Assembly: GCA_964501985.1 (NCBI GenBank)
Contig: CAZCVY010000008.1
Location: 1-64,000, forward strand
Source of the DNA: Bog-366 sp964501985
Lineage (GTDB): Bacteria > Acidobacteriota > Terriglobia > UBA7540
DNA: 64,000 bases
Reading direction: 5' to 3'
Positions 50,869 through 59,054 of the stretch are shown piece by piece; within the stretch, counting starts at the first letter, position 1; the number at the start of each line of letters is the position of its first letter. Both the position numbers and the translations under genes were made by a program. The notes beneath the pieces were generated by a model. That model was given only the letters and a program-made list of their open reading frames with translations. It did not search any database and was not told where the DNA came from.

Positions 50869-51987
50869 ATGGCAGACGCGTCAAGCAGCACGTCACAGGC
50901 ATCGGGCCGCATCGCCTCAATCGACGCGCTTCGCGGCTTCGACATGCTCTGGATTACCGGCGGTTACGAGGTGTTCGACGGCTTGAGGAACGTGATTCAC
51001 GGCCCCGTAATGGACGCGCTCAACCGGCAATTCGACCACATGCCTTGGCAGGGCTTCCACTTTGAGGATTTGATTTTCCCGCTTTTTCTCTTTATCGTCG
51101 GCTTGGTGCTACCTTTCTCCATTACGCGGCGACTGGAGGCCGGAGCGAACCGGGCCGGGATCTATAGGCGTCTGGTGCGCCGCCTGGTGCTGCTGTTCTT
51201 CTTAGGCCTGATAACCAATGGCCTTCTGAATTTCAATTTCCACGAGCTGCGCATTCCCGGGGTCCTGCAACGCATCGCCGTGTGCTATTTCATTGCGGCG
51301 CTGGTGATGATGAACACCCGTGTGCGCGGCCAAGCGGCGGTGGCCGGCGGCCTGCTGGTGGTTTACTGGCTGGTCATGAGATGGGTACCGGTGCCGGGCG
51401 TCGGAGCCGGCGTTCTGACCCCCGCCGGCAACCTCTCGGCGTTTATCGACCAGCACGTTTTGCCGCGCCCGTTCTGCTGTTACGACTTCGGCGACAACGA
51501 AGGGCTGCTCTCCACCATTCCGGCTATTTCCACATGCCTGATGGGGGCGCTGGCCGGCCACTGGTTGCGGTCGGCCCGGCCTCCCGCGCGTAAGGTGCTC
51601 GGGCTGGTTCTCGCGGGTGTTGCCGCTCTAGTTTTGGGCCTGGTCTGGGGTCATTGGTTTCCCATCATCAAGAATATCTGGACGAGCTCGTATGTCCTCT
51701 TCGCCGGCGGGTGGAGCGTCCTGCTGCTGGCCCTCTTCTATTGGATTATGGATGTTCGCGGCTACCGGCGCTGGGCTTTCGTTTTCACCGTCATTGGCAT
51801 GAACCCCATCACGATCTACGTGCTGGGAAGCCAGTTCGATTTTGGCACGGTCGCCAATATCTTCATTCGGGGGTTCATCGACCGCATCGGCGCTTATAAG
51901 CCGCTTGTCTTGAGCCTGAGCGTCCTGGCTGTCGAGTGGCTGTTCCTGTTGTTTCTTTACCGCCGGAAGATATTCCTCAGAGTCTGA
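50869..51987 (+). CDS. HGSNAT/NagX/DUF5009-type membrane acyltransferase
   Basis: 372 residues. Shows SIDALRGFDMLWITGG at the start and WQGFHFEDLIFPLFLFIVGL, the signature of the heparan-alpha-glucosaminide N-acetyltransferase-like family. Ten helices follow (e.g. LVRRLVLLFFLGLITNGLLN, RIAVCYFIAALVM, FVFTVIGMNPITIYVLGS). The catalytic His may be in the GFHFED or similar loop. Members transfer acetyl from cytosolic acetyl-CoA to extracytoplasmic amino sugars. Suggests acetylation of a glycan in this region. AAGAG lies upstream. Confidence 0.88.
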   Translation: MADASSSTSQASGRIASIDALRGFDMLWITGGYEVFDGLRNVIHGPVMDALNRQFDHMPWQGFHFEDLIFPLFLFIVGLVLPFSITRRLEAGANRAGIYRRLVRRLVLLFFLGLITNGLLNFNFHELRIPGVLQRIAVCYFIAALVMMNTRVRGQAAVAGGLLVVYWLVMRWVPVPGVGAGVLTPAGNLSAFIDQHVLPRPFCCYDFGDNEGLLSTIPAISTCLMGALAGHWLRSARPPARKVLGLVLAGVAALVLGLVWGHWFPIIKNIWTSSYVLFAGGWSVLLLALFYWIMDVRGYRRWAFVFTVIGMNPITIYVLGSQFDFGTVANIFIRGFIDRIGAYKPLVLSLSVLAVEWLFLLFLYRRKIFLRV

Positions 51988-52033
51988 CTGTCCATATGTC
52001 GTCTTTCCCGTCTTGTCTTTCCGGGGGCAGCAT

Positions 52034-52360
52034 ATGAACTCGGAATTGTGCGAAGTGCGAGGCGTGGATCTCGATTCGCAGACTCGGTGCAAACACTATC
52101 ACGGCCTTACCGACATCGTCGCCATCAAGATGCGGTGCTGCGGCGCGTTTTACGCGTGCAAAGATTGCCACGCGGCTCTGGCCGACCATCCGATCCAGGT
52201 TTGGCCGAAGAGTGAATGGAGCCACCGCGCCATTCTTTGTGGCGCCTGCCGCGCTCAATTGACCATTCAGCAATATCTGGCGGGTGGTTTTCAATGTATG
52301 GTCTGTCACGCACCGTTCAACCCGGGCTGCAAGAACCACTATCATTATTACTTTGAGTGA
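52034..52360 (+). CDS. CHY zinc finger protein
   Basis: 108 residues. Shows CEVRGVDLDSQTRCKHYHG, MRCCGAFYACKDCH, CGACRAQLTIQQYLAGGFQC and CHAPFNPGCKNHYHYYF, the Cys/His pattern of CHY-type zinc fingers. Small bacterial members are of unknown role. ATG at 52034 has GGGGGC upstream; a TTG start at 52013 adds seven residues. The gene follows the acetyltransferase by 46 bases. Confidence 0.88.
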   Translation: MNSELCEVRGVDLDSQTRCKHYHGLTDIVAIKMRCCGAFYACKDCHAALADHPIQVWPKSEWSHRAILCGACRAQLTIQQYLAGGFQCMVCHAPFNPGCKNHYHYYFE

Positions 52361-52570
52361 ACCTAGGAAGCCCTCAATATTCCCTCTTGCATTTGGCTTT
52401 TTTTTATGTATTATTGGTGCCGCCTTTCTCGGGCATAATGTACCTAAGCTGACGATCGCCCAAGCGGAATTCGGGCCAATCCACAGGTAGTGGAATTCAC
52501 AACTGTCTCGGCATGCCCGGGTATCGGCGTTGGATTTTAACCTGTACCGACGTACGACGGGGGCGTTGTC

Positions 52571-53053
52571 ATGCAGCCATTTTCAAAACGACCGGCCACT
52601 GTGGGCACCGGTAACCGGGCAGCCCGCTCGTTATCCTTGACGTGGTGGAGGGAGCTTTTCCTGCTCGCCCTCCTGGTTTGTCTCGTCACGCCCTGCGCCA
52701 TGGCGCAGGCAGCCGCCAAACCGAGTCAGGCCCCGGCTGCCGCCCCCGGAGAGGCCGCTGAGGCCGCCAACCGGAAGGCGCTGGAGGACCAAGCCGGCAA
52801 GAACGCAGCAAAACTCATGCTGCGCTCGGAACCCGACAAAAGTTCGGTGCGGATCGACGGAAAGCCGGTGGGGAAGACACCGCTGCTCCTGGTTGTGCAA
52901 CCAGGAGTTTACGTGGTTGAAATGGAAGGGGGCCCCCGGATGGCGTATGGCCGCCGACAAGTCGATCTGCTTCCCAAGGAGGCACGCGAGCTTTTGCTTG
53001 AGCTGCAGCCGCGCTATCCAACTTCGATCAGCCTGCCAGCGGCTTCTCACTGA
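52571..53053 (+). CDS. PEGA domain exported protein
   Basis: 160 residues. A signal peptide (LTWWRELFLLALLVCLVTPC, then AMAQ) precedes an Ala/Pro-rich linker. The PEGA domain follows with KLMLRSEPDKSSVRIDGKPV, GKTPLLLVVQPGVYVVEMEG and ELLLELQPRYP (about 81-150). PEGA domains are surface or periplasmic beta modules of uncertain binding role. The next gene begins 21 bases later and is probably cotranscribed. Confidence 0.85.
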   Translation: MQPFSKRPATVGTGNRAARSLSLTWWRELFLLALLVCLVTPCAMAQAAAKPSQAPAAAPGEAAEAANRKALEDQAGKNAAKLMLRSEPDKSSVRIDGKPVGKTPLLLVVQPGVYVVEMEGGPRMAYGRRQVDLLPKEARELLLELQPRYPTSISLPAASH

Positions 53054-53074
53054 TGCAAGCACAAGGAGGATCAT

Positions 53075-53962
53075 ATGGGTGGATTTAATCGCCGGGAATA
53101 TTCGCCAGCGTCAAGACTGCCGGAGCAAGACACCGGGCTCTTCTCCCTGACCGGGTTGGCCCAAACGCTTCTCGCCGTGGTCGTGGTGGGAGTGGTGGTG
53201 TTTGCCGGTTACAAGCTCTTCAAGAGCACGGGTGCCCCGTCTGAGCCTTCGGCCAGCGCGGCGCAAGTGGCGCAGATCGGGGAAAGGCTTGACGGCCTGG
53301 AGCGTCGCCTGGACCAACTGGAAAAAAAGCCCAGAGCGTACAAAGAGGTTTCTGCGCCCGCAACCCCAAACCCGCTCACTGCCCCGGCGGCTAAGCCCCT
53401 ACCGCCCAACTCCCGACTTAGCTTCTCACGGCCCGTCATCGCGCTGTCCACTTCCACTTCTCCAGCCAATCCGTCGCCCGCGGGTGACTCGACGCAGAAG
53501 AAAGAATTAGACTCCGCGCGGGCCGCGGCAGCATCGGGTCAGCAGCAGTGGGAGGCTACAGCCGATCGTCTCGGTAATGTGGTTGGAGAGCTGGATTCTC
53601 AGCGGAACGCCCTGGACTCTCAGCGCGAGGCACTCGCGCGCGATCAGGCAAGGTTGGACGAGCTGGCAGGGCGATTCGCGCGGGATAGCCAACCGTTCAC
53701 AGTGGAAAAGAGTTCGACGCGGCAGCAAGTCGGACCCGTGGGGCTCCAACTCATTGGCACAGACCCGAAGAATCAGCGTTACACGATGCGCGTGTCGGTT
53801 GAGGGTACAACGGTCGAGCTGAAGGACCGTGCGCTGCACGAAGCTATCCAGTTCTACGCTTCGGACGGTAAGGACTCCTTCGAGCTTGTCGTCTCGCAAA
53901 TAGGTAGGGACATTGTCAGGGGCAGCTTGGTGCTTCCTCAAACGACAACAGCAATGCGCTGA
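53075..53962 (+). CDS. Membrane-anchored coiled-coil protein
   Basis: 295 residues. One membrane helix (about 28-47, LAQTLLAVVVVGVVVFAGYK) follows a cytoplasmic N-terminus. A coiled coil lies at 62-85 (VAQIGERLDGLERRLDQLEK), with a Pro/Ser linker to about 145, then a second coiled coil (about 145-205, GELDSQRNALDSQREALARD). A C-terminal beta-rich domain of 90 residues ends the protein (VGPVGLQLIGTDPKNQRYTM, DSFELVVSQIGRDIVRGSL). Good AAGGAGG upstream. Family not recognised; pairs with the PEGA gene. Confidence 0.8.
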   Translation: MGGFNRREYSPASRLPEQDTGLFSLTGLAQTLLAVVVVGVVVFAGYKLFKSTGAPSEPSASAAQVAQIGERLDGLERRLDQLEKKPRAYKEVSAPATPNPLTAPAAKPLPPNSRLSFSRPVIALSTSTSPANPSPAGDSTQKKELDSARAAAASGQQQWEATADRLGNVVGELDSQRNALDSQREALARDQARLDELAGRFARDSQPFTVEKSSTRQQVGPVGLQLIGTDPKNQRYTMRVSVEGTTVELKDRALHEAIQFYASDGKDSFELVVSQIGRDIVRGSLVLPQTTTAMR

Positions 53963-54047
53963 TCTAGCCCAAAACTGGTAAAACCAAATTCTTCACATGC
54001 TCCAGGAACCGTGCCTGGTACTGACACCGTTCCTCCGTTCTTGCGAA

Positions 54048-54206
54048 CTAGCGCTGGGGCTGCTTTTCCGCGTCAAACTCCGAAACCTTGCCGTCCTTGT
54101 AACTGATGTCCACGACTTTGCTGGGCAGAATCACCCGTAGGGAATCCTTTCTGCACACCATCAAGTGCGTCGCCTTCTCCAGCTTACCCTTGGTCTTTGC
54201 TGCCAT
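54048..54206 (-). CDS. 52-residue conserved-looking small protein
   Basis: A short leftward gene: MAAKTKGKLEKATHLMVCRK, DSLRVILPSKVVDISYKDGK, VSEFDAEKQPQR. GGAGG lies 9 bases before the ATG. It is lysine-rich with an amphipathic beta-like middle. The good ribosome site, codon use like that of neighbours and protein-like composition support coding. I do not recognise a family. It stands on the opposite strand to the genes on both sides. Confidence 0.6.
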   Translation of the reverse strand: MAAKTKGKLEKATHLMVCRKDSLRVILPSKVVDISYKDGKVSEFDAEKQPQR

Positions 54207-54373
54207 AATAAATGCCTCCGCGAACTCTGGTAATGAAAATCACTCAGGATGATTGCGCTCGGGCGGGTGCGTTTGGCCAGATTGCGCCATTCTCCGAACC
54301 GCTTACCCCGATTCACTCGTCAGCGCCCAGCAGATGCTCTCGCACGATCTCGGCGTGAGCCTTCATGACCATC

Positions 54374-54394
54374 ATCGGAGAGACTCCGATTTTT
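54374..54394 (+). terminator. Hairpin with T-tract, possible rightward terminator
   Basis: ATCGGAG-AGA-CTCCGAT followed by TTTT: 7-bp perfect stem, 3-base loop, five Ts counted from the stem end. Could end a transcript from the PEGA/coiled-coil genes or an unannotated RNA from the 54.2 kb region. Confidence 0.45.
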
Positions 54395-54406
54395 GTCGAT
54401 GGGACG

Positions 54407-54443
54407 TTAGTACTGGTCTTGGTGATAGAACATTAGTACTGGT
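54407..54443. repeat. Direct repeat TTAGTACTGGT, 26 bases apart
   Basis: TTAGTACTGGT at 54407-54417 and again at 54433-54443; each contains the palindrome AGTACT. The 26-base phase places both copies roughly two and a half helical turns apart. No function assigned. Confidence 0.55.
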
Positions 54444-54784
54444 GTAGTGCTTGCCTCCGCCAATGACCGTGCTCTGATTCTGGCCTCGCCTGTCGCCCGC
54501 TTCCGGCTGCTGGAGCTGCCCTACGGCAATAATGTGATGGCTTTAAGGAGTTCGTCCTATTGATGGAAAGTGAGCCCATATCTATGGTGGAGATGGGGTG
54601 GGGCAATTCAGGGCGAGCCGCCACCCTAAACGTCTGTCTCGTTGAGCGCGTCGGCCGGAGAAAGAAGCGAGTGCGCCGAGTTCAGCGCTTGGAAGCCCCT
54701 TGGCGCCTCAGATTCACGGCCTCGGGGTCCGGTACTTTGCGGGAGGTCGAGACACGCACCGGACGAAGGAGGAAACCAACCATC

Positions 54785-55345
54785 ATGAACAACCCAATTT
54801 TCGCGGGCATCATTGTGGCCGTTGTCTTAGTCGCATCGGGAGTGGCGATGTGGGGGTTTATGAGAGCCCGCAGCCGGAAACTTCAGCAGCGGTTTGGTCC
54901 GGAATACGATCGGGCACTGCGTGAAATGGGCTGCCGTTGGCGCGCCGAGCAGGTTCTGGAGAAGCGGGAAAAGCGCGTCGATCAGTTGCAACTTCGGCCG
55001 CTGCGACACGGCGATCAGGAGCGCTTTGCCCAGCATTGGCGATTGGTGCAGGCCGACTTTGTCGACGACCCCAGGCTTGCTTTTAGTGAGGCGGATGCGC
55101 TGGTCCGCGACCTGATGAAAGCGCGCGGCTATCCCCAGTCTGACTTCGAGCAGCGCGCGGCTGACATTTCCGTGGATCATCCCCTCGTGGCGGAAAATTA
55201 CCGAGCCGCTTACGCCATAGCCTTGCGGCACGCGCGGGGTGAAGCCAGTACCGAGGACCTGCGCCAGGCAATGGTCCAATACCGCATCCTCTTCGAGGAC
55301 CTGATGGGCGATCGAGAGCATGCCACTCTGGAGGTGAGAAGATGA
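54785..55345 (+). CDS. Membrane-anchored member of an unknown paired family
   Basis: 186 residues. An N-terminal helix (about 5-27, FAGIIVAVVLVASGVAMWGF) is followed by basic residues and a helical domain: LREMGCRWRAEQVLEKREKR, ERFAQHWRLVQADFVDDPRL, FSEADALVRDLMKARGYP and GEASTEDLRQAMVQYRILFE. GGAGG lies upstream. Shares its main domain with the next protein. Function unknown. ATG at 54785 preferred over the longer frame. Its end overlaps the next gene by 4 bases (ATGA). Confidence 0.82.
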   Translation: MNNPIFAGIIVAVVLVASGVAMWGFMRARSRKLQQRFGPEYDRALREMGCRWRAEQVLEKREKRVDQLQLRPLRHGDQERFAQHWRLVQADFVDDPRLAFSEADALVRDLMKARGYPQSDFEQRAADISVDHPLVAENYRAAYAIALRHARGEASTEDLRQAMVQYRILFEDLMGDREHATLEVRR

Positions 55346-55872
55346 ACCAATACAAGGAAGGTGGAGATCGCACCGGCTTCGACGCGCGCAGAGGAGAGAC
55401 GGTGGATTACCGGGGGATTGATGTCGCAGGAGTCCGAGACCCCGTTTTTGTGGGGGGCGGAAGTGTGCCTCCCGAGGGGGTCGAGGTTCCGACGGACGAG
55501 GGTCTGAGCACCGCGGATATTGTCGGAAAAAACCGGCCAAGCCGCACCACCGCCCCCGGTCCATCGTTCACCTCAACCGATCCTGCCCCAACGGATGAGC
55601 CGTCCGGGCCACTATTCTCTCCTGACGAAGCAAAGGATTTCCATGCGCACTGGGATGCGATCCAGGTGGGATTCGTCGACGAGCCGCGGCAATCGGTTGT
55701 GCAGGCGGACAACCTGGTGGCCTCAACCATCAAGCGTCTCGCCGAGGTCTTCGCCGATGAGCGGCAAGAGCTGGAAGGGCAGTGGACTCGGGGTGAGAGC
55801 GTGTCCACGGAAGACCTCCGGCTGGCGTTGCGACGCTATCGCTCCTTCTTCGGACGACTTTTGTCGGTTTGA
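55342..55872 (+). CDS. Soluble partner of the same unknown paired family
   Basis: 176 residues. A Gly/Pro/Thr-rich N-terminal half (about 1-95) is followed by a domain with KDFHAHWDAIQVGFVDEPRQ, SVVQADNLVASTIKRLAEVF and GESVSTEDLRLALRRYRSFF. These match the previous protein at HWxxxQxxFVDxPR, AD.LV and STEDLR....YR..F. No signal peptide or helix. The two genes are translationally coupled, so their products probably interact. Confidence 0.82.
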   Translation: MNQYKEGGDRTGFDARRGETVDYRGIDVAGVRDPVFVGGGSVPPEGVEVPTDEGLSTADIVGKNRPSRTTAPGPSFTSTDPAPTDEPSGPLFSPDEAKDFHAHWDAIQVGFVDEPRQSVVQADNLVASTIKRLAEVFADERQELEGQWTRGESVSTEDLRLALRRYRSFFGRLLSV

Positions 55873-55991
55873 AGGGGCAAGGGGGCCCTGCTCGACTAGG
55901 ACATCTAACACCATTGGTCTCGGAGGGCCCTGCGGCTGCAAGACCGGACCTTGATTCGCGAGGGTCGGCCGGTGTAAGGTTTTGCCTAGGT

Positions 55992-56813
55992 ATGGAGATC
56001 AAGGGAAAGCGCGCAAGCGAACGCATTGAACGCGAAGTTCCGATCGAAGTTGCAGGGGCAGACTGCTGGGGCCGCCAGTTCTTCGACCGGACTCACGCGG
56101 TGGTGATCGCCCGCAGCGGTGGAAAAATCGGCCTCGAGCGCAAGCTGGTGTCACAACAGGAGGTTACGATCCGGTGCATGGCCACGCGCCGCGAGGCTGA
56201 GGCGCTTATCGTCGGAGTGCTTGGCCAGACGAAGGGGACCTATTATTACGGAGTTAAATTCCTCGGAGAGGCAAATAACATTTGGGGCGTCGAATTCCCG
56301 GTCTTGACCGAACCCGAGGGGGTGACAGCCCAAGTGTTGTTAGAGTGTCTCGGCTGCAAGAACCGAGAGGCGATTGGGCTTACCATTTTCGAGCTGGAAG
56401 TCTTGGAAGTGAATGGGCACATTTCCAGAACCTGCAAAGTATGCCGCGACGCGTCGTTATGGCGAAAGTCGAGTGAGGATGCGACGGAGCCTGAAAAAGC
56501 CACCCCCGCCTCTTCTCCCCCAGTCCCCGCCCAGCGCCAGGAGCGGCGCCGTGAGCCTCGGCGCGGAATGCGGGTCGTGGCGTCTATCCGGACAACTCGC
56601 CTCGGCCAGGACTTGGTCAAAACGCAAACCGTGTCGCGCCGCGGGCTTTCTTTCACCAGCTCGTCGGAGTATGTCCTGGGAGAAGCAATCGAAGTGGCTG
56701 TCCCTTACTCGGAAGGGGGCGGCAATATCTTTTTGCCGGCAAAAATCGTCAGGCTGCAATCAAAGTCGGCGGAGGGAACGCGAATTTACGGCGTCGCCTT
56801 CGTGAAGAGCTAG
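55992..56813 (+). CDS. Protein with two PilZ-like domains and a Cys-rich centre
   Basis: 273 residues. N-terminal beta domain KGKRASERIEREVPIEVAGA with VIARSGGKIGLERKLV resembles PilZ but lacks a full RxxxR. The central LECLGCKNREAIGLTIFELE and CKVCRDASLWRK carry two CxxC. A C-terminal PilZ domain shows RRREPRRGMRVVAS and the DxSxxG position replaced by VSRRGLSFTS. Possibly binds c-di-GMP and zinc. The ATG at 55992 has no clear Shine-Dalgarno. Ends 1 base from the facing PilZ gene. Confidence 0.8.
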   Translation: MEIKGKRASERIEREVPIEVAGADCWGRQFFDRTHAVVIARSGGKIGLERKLVSQQEVTIRCMATRREAEALIVGVLGQTKGTYYYGVKFLGEANNIWGVEFPVLTEPEGVTAQVLLECLGCKNREAIGLTIFELEVLEVNGHISRTCKVCRDASLWRKSSEDATEPEKATPASSPPVPAQRQERRREPRRGMRVVASIRTTRLGQDLVKTQTVSRRGLSFTSSSEYVLGEAIEVAVPYSEGGGNIFLPAKIVRLQSKSAEGTRIYGVAFVKS

Positions 56814-56814
56814 C

Positions 56815-57165
56815 TCAAGGAAAGCCGTAGTGGGAAGACATCTCCTCTTCGATGGCGCGTTCCGCATCGGGGGAGATATCTATAAATTCGACGCCGACGC
56901 CCACGCCCGGCAGGCAATAACGGACTTCGCCGCGAGTCTTCACCACAAAATCCGGGCGGGTTAAGCAAAATTCGATGCACAACACCGCGCCCAGTGGGAA
57001 GGGCCGCGGCGTGTTGATGAAAATACCGCGCGTGCTGATGTCGGGAGCACGCACGGGAATTTCTTCGCTGTGACCCTCATAAGTGACCGCCAAGTCCCGA
57101 TAGGCTGAGTAGCGTCGTTCGATGCGGGTGGGGACACCCCTCTTGCGAGTGGGGGTTGAGCTCAT
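56815..57165 (-). CDS. PilZ domain protein
   Basis: 116 residues. Shows RIERRYSAYRDLAVTYEGHS with an RxxxR-like start, APDISTRGIFINTP (the D/NxSxxG motif), and VVKTRGEVRYCLPGVGVGVE. A candidate c-di-GMP sensor. ATG at 57165 overlaps the pilB stop by 4 bases and has GGGAG upstream, so the two are coupled. It probably regulates the type IV pilus / type II secretion ATPase upstream. Confidence 0.87.
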   Translation of the reverse strand: MSSTPTRKRGVPTRIERRYSAYRDLAVTYEGHSEEIPVRAPDISTRGIFINTPRPFPLGAVLCIEFCLTRPDFVVKTRGEVRYCLPGVGVGVEFIDISPDAERAIEEEMSSHYGFP

Positions 57166-59054
57166 GATTGCGAATCTCCCTCGGCGTATGAGTGCCGGAC
57201 TGGGGCCGAGCGCGCGACTGTCGGCACTTGGCGCGTCCCAGCTCCACAATAGGGGCAGAAGAGAAAGGAGGGGGCGAGTCCCTTTCCACAATTGCGGCAG
57301 CGCTGGGCCTGAATATTCTCGAAAGGTACCACCCGAAGAACCTCGTCGAGGGTCGTCAGCCCCGACTTGACCTTTTCCAAAGCGTCTTCCTGCATCAAAC
57401 GCATGCCGCCGCTGCGAGCCATGTTGCGGATCTCCTCGTCGCGCATCCCGGAACGGACGGCCGCCCGCAATTGCTCGTCAAGAACCAAAACCTCGTAAAT
57501 ACCGATTCGACCCTTGAAGCCCGAGTTGTCGCAGCGCGTGCACCCGGCAGGAAGATAGATTTTGTCCCCAAAATCTACAATCCCTGCGCCCAGGAAGCGC
57601 GATGCGTGCTCCTGGGTCATGCCGGCCGCATTACGGCAGTCGCAAAGCTTCCGCACAAGCCGTTGCGCGATGATCGCGGTGACGCTCGAGGCCACCAGGA
57701 AGGCGGGAATGCCCAGGTCGAGCAGCCTGGTGATGGCGGCGATGCTGTCATTGGTGTGAAGCGTGGAAAGCACCAAATGTCCCGTCTGCGCCGACCGCAG
57801 CGCGATCTCCGCTGTTTCCGCATCGCGAATCTCGCCCACCATGATGATGTTGGGATCCTGCCGGAGGATCGAGCGGAGACAATTGGCAAATGTTAGGCCC
57901 GCCTTGGGGTTGACTTGGACCTGATTGATGTCTGAGATCTTATACTCGATGGGATCCTCGACGGTGATGATGTTGACGGTCGGCGAGCGCAGGAAATTCA
58001 ACGCGGAGTATAGGGTGGTTGTCTTTCCTGACCCCGTGGGTCCGGTAACGAGCAGCATCCCCTGCGGAGCCGAGAGGGCCACGTTGAGCGTCTTGGAGTT
58101 CTCTTCGCTGAAACCTAGCGTGGAAAATGCCACACGGGTAGCGGCGGGATCCAGGAGGCGCATGACCACCTTTTCCCCGTAATGGGTCGGCAGCGTGGAA
58201 ACGCGAAGGTCAAGCTGGCGGTCCGAGATTTGCACCAGAAAGCGGCCGTCCTGGGGAGCGCGCCGCTCGGCGATGTCCATGTCGGAAAGAATCTTGACCC
58301 GGGAAATGACCGAGGCCTGAAGCTCCCGAGGAATGTTGGTAAGTTCGCGCAAAACGCCATCAACGCGAATGCGAACCGTTGTCGCGTCGGCCTGCGGCTC
58401 AATATGGATGTCGCTCGCTCTCTTCGTAGCGGCGGCATAGAGGATCGCCGAAACCAGGCGCACGGCGGGAGTGCGCTCGTTGCGCAGCTCCGCCTCAAAC
58501 TCTTCAATCGCCGCTTTGCTCTTTTCACTGGAGCTGGCGGTGAAGAACTGCATGGCGGACACATCGACCTGTTCAATGAAGGGCAGCTTGTCCTGCTGCG
58601 CCTGCTTGTCCTCCACCTGTTTGGAGTAGCACTTTTCGATGGCGGTGAGGATGTCCGAGCGAAAACCCAGGCGGGGCGAGATTTCCATCCCCGTCATGAA
58701 CCTGAGGTTGTCGAGGGTGTGGAGGTTCTGGGGTTCCGCCATCACCACGATGATGCGGCTGCCTTCGCGAATCATTGGCAGAGCGCAGTACCGGACAGCA
58801 GCTTCGTGCGGGACAAGTGCCAAAACGGCCTTCTCGACGGTGGCGAAGCGGGGGTCCAAGAAACGGAACAGGGTAACTTCTTCGAGAGCAGCGACAAGCT
58901 CGTCTCTCGGCACCAGCCCTCGCTCAAGGAGGATTTCGCCGAGAAGCCCGACCGGGGAGCCGGGGGCCGACTGTTCCTTAATGATCCCCTCCAACACCTC
59001 CGGAGAAATCCGCTTCCGGTCGACGAGCGCCTGCCCTAGTCGCTTCCTCCTCAT
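57162..59054 (-). CDS. PilB/GspE-type assembly ATPase with C-terminal zinc ribbon
   Basis: 630 residues. N-terminal GspE/MshE-N domain (GQALVDRKRISPEVLEGIIK), a second N-domain, then the ATPase: GPTGSGKTTTLYSALNF, EDPIEYKI (Asp box), VGEIRDAETAEIALRSAQTG and LSTLHTNDSIAA. A Cys cluster CDC...CTRC lies at about 485-515. After about 585 a zinc ribbon CRNCGKGLAPSFLFCPYCG is unusual for the family. Powers type IV pilus extension or type II secretion. The PilZ gene overlaps its end. GGGGGA upstream of the ATG. Confidence 0.92.
   Translation of the reverse strand: MRRKRLGQALVDRKRISPEVLEGIIKEQSAPGSPVGLLGEILLERGLVPRDELVAALEEVTLFRFLDPRFATVEKAVLALVPHEAAVRYCALPMIREGSRIIVVMAEPQNLHTLDNLRFMTGMEISPRLGFRSDILTAIEKCYSKQVEDKQAQQDKLPFIEQVDVSAMQFFTASSSEKSKAAIEEFEAELRNERTPAVRLVSAILYAAATKRASDIHIEPQADATTVRIRVDGVLRELTNIPRELQASVISRVKILSDMDIAERRAPQDGRFLVQISDRQLDLRVSTLPTHYGEKVVMRLLDPAATRVAFSTLGFSEENSKTLNVALSAPQGMLLVTGPTGSGKTTTLYSALNFLRSPTVNIITVEDPIEYKISDINQVQVNPKAGLTFANCLRSILRQDPNIIMVGEIRDAETAEIALRSAQTGHLVLSTLHTNDSIAAITRLLDLGIPAFLVASSVTAIIAQRLVRKLCDCRNAAGMTQEHASRFLGAGIVDFGDKIYLPAGCTRCDNSGFKGRIGIYEVLVLDEQLRAAVRSGMRDEEIRNMARSGGMRLMQEDALEKVKSGLTTLDEVLRVVPFENIQAQRCRNCGKGLAPSFLFCPYCGAGTRQVPTVARSAPVRHSYAEGDSQS

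Larger units (their letters stand above)
54207..54784. other. Spacer before the paired unknown genes
   Basis: 578 bases between the leftward 52-residue gene and the rightward pair. It contains a hairpin with T-tract (54374-54394) and a 26-base-spaced direct repeat (54407-54443), listed separately. A 20-codon leftward ORF (54313-54375) overlaps the hairpin and is not called. Confidence 0.45.

Noticed and set aside
52284..52490. Rightward ORF whose end looks like a membrane helix
   Set aside because: The hydrophobic part has no start codon of its own and the frame mostly overlaps the CHY gene.
54313..54375. 20-codon leftward ORF over the hairpin at 54.37 kb
   Set aside because: Too short to judge; the upstream frame continues but has no start codon.
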